7,144 bases of DNA from Solobacterium sp. UBA636 (GTDB lineage Bacteria; Bacillota_I; Bacilli_A; Erysipelotrichales; Erysipelotrichaceae). Below, one piece after another: positions 1 to 5,037 of the stretch. The translations under genes and the position numbers were made by a program. The stretch spans positions 4,601 to 11,744 of the forward strand of contig DBOW01000003.1 of NCBI GenBank assembly GCA_002299675.1. The letters are read 5' to 3'. The notes beneath the pieces were generated by a model, which was not told the DNA's origin, did not search any database, and saw nothing but the letters and a program-made list of their open reading frames with translations. The stretch's first letter is position 1. Every line of letters begins with the position of its first letter.

Positions 1-143
1 GTCTTTCCCACACCTGGGGGACCCCAGAAAATCATGGAGCTGACTGCATCATTATTTATCATCTCATAAAGAAGCGACAGCTGTTTCTGCCCCACAAAAT
101 CCTCAAGACTCTTTGGTCTCATTTTTTCCGCTAAAGGTATCAT
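1..143 (-). CDS. rarA: RarA/MgsA replication-associated recombination ATPase, N-terminal part (runs off the left edge)
   Basis: Only the first 47 codons are in the window. The translation starts MIPLAEKMRPKSLEDFVGQ and reaches SMIFWGPPGVGKT at the edge. The PLAExMRPxxLxxxVGQ opening followed by a GPPGxGKT Walker A about 25 residues later is the hallmark of the RarA (MgsA/WRNIP1) clamp-loader-like AAA+ family, which acts at stalled replication forks with SSB and RecA. The start is well fixed, because an in-frame TAG lies at 147-149, one codon upstream of the ATG at 141-143. The upstream sequence has only a weak purine-rich ribosome binding site. The gene reads away from the decayed region to its right. 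The C-terminal domains are outside the window, so integrity cannot be judged. Family assignment is confident because few AAA+ proteins share this N-terminus. Confidence 0.9.
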   Translation of the reverse strand, partial: MIPLAEKMRPKSLEDFVGQKQLSLLYEMINNDAVSSMIFWGPPGVGK

Positions 144-152
144 AAACTAATT

Positions 153-318
153 TTACCATCTTTCATATTTAAAACTTCTGATATATTCCGGTTCTACCGT
201 TGTCATGTCATCTGCCACATGGCAAACCGTTCTAACCTCCAGAATCAGCTTATCCATAATCGCTCTGGCGTCCGCATCAAAGGATTACCTCTGCATCACG
301 AACGTTGCCCATTCCCAT
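153..318 (-). pseudogene. Frameshifted relic of an unrecognised minus-strand protein
   Basis: Reading the minus strand from an ATG at 316-318 gives MGMGNVRDAEVI and then a stop at 277-279. The next frame, open from 284 to a TAA at 153-155, gives a protein-like tail that includes FDADARAIMDKLILEVRTVC and ends EYIRSFKYERW. The two parts join smoothly if one base is skipped near 279-285, which suggests one ancestral reading frame broken by a single-base indel. The tail has balanced composition and a clear polar/hydrophobic alternation. I do not recognise the family. The relic lies immediately upstream of rarA in the same orientation, with 9 bp between its stop and the rarA start, so it may once have shared a transcript with it. 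It could instead be a chance open stretch, but the codon use looks genuine. Confidence 0.4.
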
Positions 319-360
319 ATATTATGATTTTATCCTGTTTCTGTTTTCCACAGGTATTGT

Positions 361-410
361 AAAAAATCATGCTTAAAAATGGATCCAAAAAGGTCCATTT
401 TTAAGCATGA
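361..410 (-). terminator. Long AT-rich hairpin followed by T6 on the minus strand (orphan terminator or palindromic element)
   Basis: Perfect 17-bp arms at 367-383 and 394-410 (TCATGCTTAAAAATGGA and its reverse complement) flank a 10-nt centre. Two more CC/GG pairs can form in the centre with one bulged T. On the minus strand the second arm is followed by six T (361-366), the layout of an intrinsic terminator for leftward transcription. No leftward gene now ends just to its right; the neighbour there is the rightward Fic relic. It may be the leftover terminator of a gene lost when that material arrived, or a mobile palindromic repeat. Confidence 0.45.
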
Positions 411-439
411 ATGAATATCAATATATCCCTTAGCTCTTT

Positions 440-1058
440 TTGCCACTAAAGAAATACTATAGCTTTACTCCATTAGCTCTATATGAAGCTGCACTAGCAA
501 TTGAAAACTTATGTGAAACATTCAATAAAGCAATAGAAGACGGAAGGGTTGACCCATTAATTCTAATTCCGGTATTTGTTCATGATTTCCTATGTATTCA
601 TCCTTTCAGAGATGAAAATGGCAGAATGAGCAGATTACTGACTACCCTGCTTGTATATCACAGCGGATATTATGTTGGAAAATATATTTCATTAGAAGCT
701 AAGATTGCCAAAATCAAAGATGCCTACTACGATTCCTTAAGCGAAAGCCAGGAAGGATGGCATGAGGAAAATGATAATCCAGTACCATTTATCAATTATC
801 TGTTATAAATCATCGACATGTCATACAGAGACTTTGAAGGACGTCTTGAATTGGTTAAAAAGAAAGTCAACGCAAGCGAATTGGTTGAGCTGGCATTTGA
901 AAGAAAGATTGGCAAGATAAAGAAAAAAAGACATTGTTGAATTATGACCTAGCATTTCTATCAGTGCAGTTGAAAAAGGGATTATGAAACTTCTTAATGA
1001 AGGAAAAATCAGAAAAGAAGGCAATGGTAAAAACACCTTCTATGTTAAAAACAATTAG
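440..1058 (+). pseudogene. Fic-domain protein (AMPylase-like), decayed C-terminal part
   Basis: The Fic signature HPFRDENGRMSR is intact at 599-634, preceded by a helix region (PLILIPVFVHDFLCI) and followed by YHSGYYVGKYISLE, all typical of the ~350-400 aa Fic proteins with a C-terminal winged helix. Fic enzymes transfer AMP or related groups to target proteins. Several lesions are visible. The N-terminal half is absent, with an in-frame TAG at 431-433 and only a TTG at 440 as possible start. A TAA at 806-808 interrupts the frame where relatives continue with Gly, and homology resumes in the same frame (IIDMSYRDFEGRLELVKKK). An A7 run at 923-929 shifts the frame, and the tail continues one base over from 930. 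A TGA at 945-947 interrupts that tail. The last open part (PSISISAVEKGIMKLLNEGK) ends at TAG 1056-1058 and looks like the C-terminal helix-turn-helix. The catalytic loop survives, but the gene is almost certainly dead. Confidence 0.85.
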
Positions 1059-1177
1059 CTTTGTCTTAGGTGAAAGCAGAACTAACTATGCCAGACAATA
1101 TCATTTACGCAAATACACCAAACTTCACTGGTAACAATGTATCAATCACAAAAGATATATGGTCTTTTCAGGAAACT

Positions 1178-1381
1178 CTACCATCTTCCAATTATCTCTA
1201 GCGTCCTGTCAAGGCTGCCACCATCAAACTCAAGAGTTATGTTCTTATACTTTAACAATACCTTGCCGGTCTCTGGCTTTGGTATATTATTGTCATCATC
1301 AATGGTTCTTTCACTTATCTCTATAAATCTTGGTACTTTTATCGGTTCTGTTTTTGAATTGACAGTATCTTGTCCTTCCAT
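1178..1381 (-). pseudogene. Possible relic of an IS66-type accessory ORF (TnpA-like C-terminus)
   Basis: A 67-codon open stretch gives KVPRFIEISERT near the front and KVLLKYKNITLEFDGG near the end, finishing TLEIIGRW. This resembles the tail of IS66 TnpA accessory proteins: a FVE(I/V) strand, a linker, then a short beta hairpin with a final helix. The resemblance is by eye only. There is no ribosome binding site before the ATG at 1381, and the same frame upstream is closed by a TAA 18 bp before it. Codons further upstream (AQKNAIKI, then LARVS) could be older parts of the same protein. No TnpB, TnpC or terminal repeats are found nearby, so any element is only a fragment. It may also be an unrelated small protein. 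Confidence 0.35.
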
Positions 1382-1461
1382 TGATACTCTGGCAAGTTAT
1401 AAGATCTTGATAGCATTTTTTTGAGCATATCCAAGGACATATAAAATGCAATAAAATTATA

Positions 1462-1517
1462 ATTATTGGCTCTAATTTTGTTATTTTTTGTTTATTATTG
1501 GCTCTATTTTTGTTGTT
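1462..1517. repeat. Two 24-bp direct repeats, 32 bp apart, ahead of the AAA ATPase gene
   Basis: Copy 1 at 1462-1485 and copy 2 at 1494-1517 share attattggctcta, then ttttgtt, and differ at 2 of 24 positions. The 32-bp spacing is about three helical turns, so the copies lie on the same DNA face. Copy 2 runs into the predicted -35 box of the downstream promoter. This fits a pair of activator or repressor sites, although a simple tandem duplication in T-rich DNA would look the same. Confidence 0.5.
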
Positions 1518-1541
1518 GAAGCATATATTTAAGAATATAAT
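1513..1541 (+). promoter_or_regulatory. Sigma-A-type promoter of the AAA/DUF4143 gene
   Basis: A TTGTTG -35 box at 1513-1518 and a perfect TATAAT -10 box at 1536-1541 are separated by 17 bp. Transcription would start near 1548, leaving a leader of about 17 nt that contains a GGAGA ribosome binding site at 1551-1555, 9 nt before the ATG at 1565. The -35 box overlaps the end of the second direct repeat. Confidence 0.6.
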
Positions 1542-1564
1542 ATAAGCAACGGAGATGTATTTTC

Positions 1565-2908
1565 ATGAAATATCTAAAAAGAAAAATAGATTTATATTTA
1601 GAAAGCTGGTTTAAAGACAATAACAGGAAACCATTGATTGTAAAAGGCGCAAGACAAATAGGAAAAAGCGAATCAGTCAGAGAATTTGCCAACAAGTTTT
1701 ACTCTAATGTAATCGAAATAAATTTCATTGAAAGCCCACAATTCAAAAACATACTTGATGGCGGGTACAGTGCTGATAATATTATAAAGAACATTACACG
1801 AATTAACCCCTCTTTATCATTTGTGCCCGGATCTACGCTTATTTTTTTTGATGAAATACAAGCAATACCCGATATAGTTACTTCATTAAAATTTTTCTGC
1901 ATAGATGGTCGCTACGATGTAATATGCAGTGGTTCTTTACTAGGCATTAATTATAAACAGATTGAAAGTATTAGTGTTGGATATAAAACAGATTGCGAAA
2001 TGTTCTCTCTGGATTTTGAAGAGTTTTTATGGGCAAAAGGATATGGCGATGAACTGCGCAATGATCTTTTAGACAGCATGATAAAATGTGAAGCTCTGAA
2101 TAAGCCTGTTTTTGGGACACTTTTAAATCTTTTTATGGATTATATAATTTTAGGAGGAATGCCGGAAGTAGTATCCAGATATGTTGAATCTGGAACATTT
2201 TCTGGCACTCTTGAACTTCAAAAACAGATAGTTTTAGCATATAGAGAAGATATAAGAAAATATTCAAAAGGAGCGGATCAGACTAGAATTACAAGAGTTT
2301 TTGACGCAATTCCTGCGCAGCTGGCAAAAGAAAACAAAAAATTTCAGATTTCAAAAATAGGTCATGGTGCTAGATTTTATGAATATGCAGGATGTGTAGA
2401 CTGGCTACAGGATGCAGGCATAGTTAAAAAATGTTATTGTCTCAACTTTCCAGAGCTGCCATTAAAAGGGAATTATGATGACACCAAATTTAAACTTTAT
2501 ATGGCTGATACCGGCTTACTGATTTCAATGCTTGATGATGAGGCTCAGCTTGATTTAAGGGCCAACAAAAACCTGGGGGTTTATAAAGGAGCTATATATG
2601 AAAGCATTGTTTCCGAATTTTTATACAAAAGTGGTTATTCGCTTTTCTACTACAAAAGAGATGATGGTTCATTAGAAGAAGATTTCTTTATCAGAGATGC
2701 TGACAGTTTAATTCCCATAGAAGTAAAAGCACGTGGTGGTAAATCCCAATCCATGAAAGCTTTGATAACTAATGAAAAATATAGCGATATTCATTGGGGA
2801 ATAAAACTATCATTAAACAATATAGGATACTCTAATAATATATTTACCTTCCCTTATTTCTGTACTTTTCTTTTAAAAGACTGGCTAACTCTAAAACAGC
2901 ATCAATAA
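1565..2908 (+). CDS. AAA_14/DUF4143 family ATPase
   Basis: This is a 447-residue protein of the common but poorly understood ATPase family with an AAA_14 N-terminal domain and a DUF4143 C-terminal domain. Visible motifs are Walker A GARQIGKS (28-35), Walker B LIFFDEIQ (92-99), a CSGSLLG sensor-like loop (121-127), the family motif LGGMPEVV (196-203), and a C-terminal segment with EEDFFI (371-376) and IPIEVKA (383-389). The last pair resembles the D...ExK core of PD-(D/E)xK nucleases, a fold reported for this family's C-terminus. Length and domain order match complete relatives, so the gene looks intact. The ATG at 1565 is chosen because GGAGA lies 9 nt upstream and the family begins with a similar (K/R)-rich helix. 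It stands alone between its own promoter and terminator. Relatives are typically accessory, multi-copy genes in gut bacteria; the true role is unknown. The AT-rich codon use and the decayed neighbours suggest acquisition by transfer. Confidence 0.9.
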   Translation: MKYLKRKIDLYLESWFKDNNRKPLIVKGARQIGKSESVREFANKFYSNVIEINFIESPQFKNILDGGYSADNIIKNITRINPSLSFVPGSTLIFFDEIQAIPDIVTSLKFFCIDGRYDVICSGSLLGINYKQIESISVGYKTDCEMFSLDFEEFLWAKGYGDELRNDLLDSMIKCEALNKPVFGTLLNLFMDYIILGGMPEVVSRYVESGTFSGTLELQKQIVLAYREDIRKYSKGADQTRITRVFDAIPAQLAKENKKFQISKIGHGARFYEYAGCVDWLQDAGIVKKCYCLNFPELPLKGNYDDTKFKLYMADTGLLISMLDDEAQLDLRANKNLGVYKGAIYESIVSEFLYKSGYSLFYYKRDDGSLEEDFFIRDADSLIPIEVKARGGKSQSMKALITNEKYSDIHWGIKLSLNNIGYSNNIFTFPYFCTFLLKDWLTLKQHQ

Positions 2909-2917
2909 TTCGTGTTT

Positions 2918-2951
2918 AAACAAGATTACCTATAATAGTGATCTTGTTTTC
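2918..2951 (+). terminator. Intrinsic terminator after the AAA ATPase gene
   Basis: A 12-bp stem pairs AAACAAGATTAC (2918-2929) with GTGATCTTGTTT (2938-2949), including one T-G wobble, around an 8-nt loop. It begins 9 nt after the stop codon. The arm itself supplies the TTTT run (2947-2950). The stem is AT-rich but the position and shape fit a terminator. Confidence 0.6.
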
Positions 2952-3214
2952 TAATATGATAAATTAAATCTTTAAAGATCCCGCCTCAGTTTCCGAAGTA
3001 AATATTGCAGTCACTTTTAAAAAGGTGGCTTGCCAATTATATCATCACTAACTCTATTAATATTGTTAAAAAATAACAGTGATGAGCAAATACTTTAAAG
3101 CTTATTTGGATAATAGTGGTATCTTGATTATTGCTTAAGGTATTCTATTAAAACAAGATTCATAAATTCGTATTCATCCATCTGCCAGCATTAGTAAAAT
3201 TACTGATGATTTTT
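2952..3214. other. Gene-free AT-rich intergenic stretch with short inverted repeats
   Basis: I find no supportable gene here. The visible structure is a hairpin at 3009-3030 (AGTCACTTT against AAAGGTGGCT, with wobbles), 8-bp inverted arms TCATCACT (3042-3049) and AGTGATGA (3078-3085) enclosing a smaller TGTTA/TAACA pair, and a degenerate echo of the upstream terminator (ATAATAGTGGTATCTTG at 3110-3126 and AAACAAGATT at 3151-3160). An 18-codon open stretch at 3082-3138 has no ribosome binding site. Confidence 0.5.
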
Positions 3215-3254
3215 ATAAAAAGAAAAAGACCACCCAAATATTTGAGTGATCTTT
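3215..3254 (-). terminator. Intrinsic terminator of the rplM-rpsI operon
   Basis: On the minus strand an 11-bp stem (AAAGATCACTC with GGGTGGTCTTT, two G-T wobbles) closes an 8-nt loop and is followed by a T-rich tract (TTTTTCTTTTT). It begins 24 nt after the rpsI stop codon, which is the expected place for the operon end. Confidence 0.85.
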
Positions 3255-3278
3255 GTAATCTCTTGACGATAAAATTGA

Positions 3279-3683
3279 TTAACGCTTTGAGAACTGAGGT
3301 GCACGTCTTGCGCCCTTGAGACCGTATTTCTTACGTTCCTTAGCACGAGGGTCACGAGTTAAGAAGCCAGCCTTCTTAAGTGCAGGTCTGAAGTCTTCAC
3401 CAACTTCCAGTAAAGCTCTGGCGATACCATGTCTCATGGCACCAGCCTGACCTGTTAAACCGCCACCATATACATTGATGTAGGCATCATAAGCGCCTTC
3501 GGTTCCTGTAACTACAAATGGAGACTTAACTACCATTCTTAAAATTTCCTGTGGAAGATAATCTTCAAGAGTCTTAGTGCCGACCATAATCTTACCAGTA
3601 CCTGGAGTTAAATAAACTCTGGCTACTGATGACTTACGTCTGCCTGTTCCCTGATATGATACGTTAGATTTCTTTTTTGCCAT
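3279..3683 (-). CDS. rpsI: 30S ribosomal protein S9
   Basis: The 134-residue protein is a full-length S9 (family about 130 residues). It carries the N-terminal YQGTGRRKSSVARV segment (10-23), the central GGGLTGQAGAMRHGIARALL segment, the KKAGFLTRDPR motif, and the canonical KYGLKGARRAPQFSKR tail, whose last residues reach the P-site tRNA in the 30S subunit. It is the second gene of the rplM-rpsI operon, starting 10 nt after the rplM stop. Its Shine-Dalgarno (AAGGAG, at 3690-3695) overlaps the rplM stop codon TAA at 3694-3696, six nucleotides before the ATG, so translation of the two genes is likely coupled. The lysine-rich first seven residues are a lineage-specific extension. Identification is secure. 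Confidence 0.99.
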   Translation of the reverse strand: MAKKKSNVSYQGTGRRKSSVARVYLTPGTGKIMVGTKTLEDYLPQEILRMVVKSPFVVTGTEGAYDAYINVYGGGLTGQAGAMRHGIARALLEVGEDFRPALKKAGFLTRDPRAKERKKYGLKGARRAPQFSKR

Positions 3684-3693
3684 ATGTTACTCC

Positions 3694-4122
3694 TTACTTA
3701 AGCTCCATTGGTTTCTGAGCTGCATGAGGGTGTTCAGCACCTTCATAAACGTATAAGTGACCTCTCATCTTGTCACCTAACTTACCATGTGGAAGCATGC
3801 CCTTAATAGCTTTTTCCACTAATTCAACAGGGTACTCTCTCTTCATAAGTCCAATACTTCTAGACTTTAATCCACCTGGGAACATAGAATGATGATAATA
3901 AATCTTCTTGTTTTCCTGGTCACCTGAGTATACTACCTTAGATGCATTGATAACGATAACGTTATCACCACAGTCAACGTTTGGGGTAAATGTTGGCTTA
4001 TGCTTGCCTCTTAATACAGTTGCACACTTAGTAGCTAAACGACCAAGAGTCATTCCAGAAGCATCAACAATATACCACTCTTTTTTTACGTCTGCTGGTT
4101 TTAATAATGTTGTCTGACGCAT
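3694..4122 (-). CDS. rplM: 50S ribosomal protein L13
   Basis: The 142-residue protein has the normal L13 length. Diagnostic segments are EWYIVDASGMTLGRLAT (15-31), LRGKHKPTFTPNVDCGDNVI (37-56), YYHHSMFPGGLKS (75-87) and the late AIKGMLPHGKLGDKM and LYVYEGAEHPHAAQKP blocks. L13 is an early-assembly protein of the large subunit bound to 23S rRNA. The ATG at 4120-4122 is preceded by AAGGAG at 4131-4136 with 8 nt spacing. It heads the two-gene operon with rpsI, the usual arrangement in Bacillota, and is divergent from the rRNA methyltransferase gene. It is probably controlled through the short leader upstream. Identification is secure. Confidence 0.99.
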   Translation of the reverse strand: MRQTTLLKPADVKKEWYIVDASGMTLGRLATKCATVLRGKHKPTFTPNVDCGDNVIVINASKVVYSGDQENKKIYYHHSMFPGGLKSRSIGLMKREYPVELVEKAIKGMLPHGKLGDKMRGHLYVYEGAEHPHAAQKPMELK

Positions 4123-4173
4123 GTTTTTTTCTCCTTCTATAAATCAAGTTTCCGGGGCTTGATAAAATAAGGC
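4123..4173 (-). promoter_or_regulatory. rplM leader RNA, candidate L13 autoregulatory element
   Basis: From the predicted start near 4173 to the rplM ATG is about 50 nt. It contains a 6-bp hairpin (ATCAAG with CTTGAT, 4144-4164) whose loop holds CCCCGGAAA, placed just before the AAGGAG ribosome binding site. A palindrome AATAAGGCCTTATT lies at its 5' end. Structured leaders on rplM-rpsI are known in Bacillota (the Rfam L13 leader), where L13 is thought to repress its own synthesis. Length and position agree, but I could not compare with the covariance model. Confidence 0.4.
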
Positions 4174-4179
4174 CTTATT

Positions 4180-4208
4180 ATTTTAACCTTTTAGACTTCT
4201 TTTATCAA
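4180..4208 (-). promoter_or_regulatory. Promoter of the rplM-rpsI operon
   Basis: On the minus strand, TTGATA (4203-4208) and TAAAAT (4180-4185) are separated by exactly 17 bp, a good sigma-A promoter for a highly expressed operon. The start would fall near 4173. The elements overlap those of the divergent rlmA promoter. Confidence 0.65.
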
Positions 4209-4219
4209 TATGATAAAAT
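4191..4219 (+). promoter_or_regulatory. Promoter of the rlmA-type gene, predicting a leaderless transcript
   Basis: TTAGAC (4191-4196) and TAAAAT (4214-4219), 17 bp apart, would start transcription about seven bases downstream, at the A of the ATG (4226). An alternative -10, TATGAT at 4209-4214, would leave only about 5 nt of leader. No Shine-Dalgarno exists before the ATG. The -35 match is weak. Confidence 0.45.
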
Positions 4220-4225
4220 ACTTTT

Positions 4226-5017
4226 ATGAAAATAAAATGCCCTATCTGCAACGCAGAACTTCAAAGAACCAGTAACACATACAGATGCATAAACAACCAC
4301 TGTTACGATATAGCTAAAGAAGGCTATATCAACCTTTTAAAGAAACAGGGAGGCAAAGACTTTGGTGACTCCAAAGACATGGTTAAAGCCAGAAGAGAAT
4401 TCTTTGATCTGGACTACTATGCTCCATTAAAAGAAAGATTAACCGATATTATAGCCAAACTCAATGTATCAGACCTTATAGACCTTGGCTGTGGCGAAGG
4501 CTATTATACAAACTACTATAAAAATACCCTGAATATTGATGTTACAGCTCTGGACATCTCCAAAGAAGCTGTCCGTATCGCATCCAAAAGAAACAGAGAT
4601 ATTCTCTATATGGTAGCTTCGGTTCAGGATCTGCCCTTCTTTGATGAAGGTGTAAGCCTGGCTGTAAATGCCTTTACTCCAATCGATCTGGATGAAATAA
4701 ACAGAGTATTAAAAAAAGATGGATACCTTTTAACCGCCAGGGTTGGAGAGAAGCATCTTCTTGAACTGAAACAGGCCCTGTATGACGAAATCTATCTCAA
4801 CGACAATAAACCGCTTACTGATGACAGATTTATTCTGTTAAGTTCAGAAGTACTTAAATTTGAAATAGAACTTAATGACAACAAGCAGATTAAAGACCTG
4901 TTCATGATGACACCATACTGGCATCACACCTCTTTACAGTCTAAAGAAAAACTTAATACCCTTAATCATTTAAAAGTCCATCTTGAATTCAACATCGACT
5001 TATACCAAAAGAAATAG
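4226..5017 (+). CDS. rlmA: 23S rRNA (guanine-N1)-methyltransferase, RlmA/TlrB family
   Basis: The 263-residue protein matches the RlmA family, SAM-dependent enzymes that methylate N1 of G745 (RlmA-I) or G748 (RlmA-II/TlrB) in helix 35 of 23S rRNA, in the peptide exit tunnel. An N-terminal zinc finger uses C5, C8, C21 and H25, the same spacing as in E. coli RlmA, followed by the family block YDIAKEGYINLL (27-38). The Rossmann domain has SAM motif I LIDLGCGEGYY (84-94), an acidic post-motif strand VTALDIS (106-112), and the family segment VNAFTPIDLDEINRVLKKDG (147-166). A late MMTPYWHH motif (227-234) is also typical. Gram-positive members are usually RlmA-II, some linked to tylosin-type macrolide response, but the target base cannot be read from sequence. 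The ATG at 4226 is right because the zinc-finger cysteines begin at residue 5, yet no Shine-Dalgarno precedes it. It is divergent from rplM and converges on the ABC operon. Confidence 0.93.
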   Translation: MKIKCPICNAELQRTSNTYRCINNHCYDIAKEGYINLLKKQGGKDFGDSKDMVKARREFFDLDYYAPLKERLTDIIAKLNVSDLIDLGCGEGYYTNYYKNTLNIDVTALDISKEAVRIASKRNRDILYMVASVQDLPFFDEGVSLAVNAFTPIDLDEINRVLKKDGYLLTARVGEKHLLELKQALYDEIYLNDNKPLTDDRFILLSSEVLKFEIELNDNKQIKDLFMMTPYWHHTSLQSKEKLNTLNHLKVHLEFNIDLYQKK

Positions 5018-5037
5018 CTCACGCTATTTCTTTTTTT
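5007..5037. terminator. Shared bidirectional terminator containing both stop codons
   Basis: A perfect 12-bp stem (5007-5018 with 5023-5034, AAAAGAAATAGC and its complement) closes a TCAC loop. Rightward it runs into a seven-T tract (5031-5037), and leftward the AAAA arm gives UUUU. The rlmA stop TAG is at 5015-5017 in the left arm, and the permease stop (TGA on the minus strand) is at 5019-5021 in the loop. The convergent coding regions are one base apart. Confidence 0.88.

Noticed and set aside
440..808. An intact 122-aa Fic-like protein starting at TTG 440
   Set aside because: There is no ribosome binding site, relatives are far longer, and homology continues past the stop, so it is part of a pseudogene.
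821..1036. Minus-strand open frame of 71 codons
   Set aside because: It lies antisense to the decayed Fic C-terminus, is hydrophobic and low in complexity, and has no start signal.
1137..1424. Plus-strand open frame of 95 codons
   Set aside because: It is antisense to the more protein-like minus-strand frame at 1178-1381 and has no recognisable motif or ribosome binding site.
1462..1517. A CRISPR array seed
   Set aside because: There are only two copies separated by an 8-bp gap, with low complexity and no cas genes; a regulatory repeat fits better.
1699..1902. Minus-strand open frame inside the ATPase gene
   Set aside because: It is a shadow of the confirmed AAA coding frame.
3082..3138. 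An 18-codon open stretch starting MSKYFKAYL
   Set aside because: It is too short, has no ribosome binding site, and its start is inside an inverted repeat arm.
3908..4117. Plus-strand open frame inside rplM
   Set aside because: It is antisense to a certain ribosomal protein gene and has no motif.
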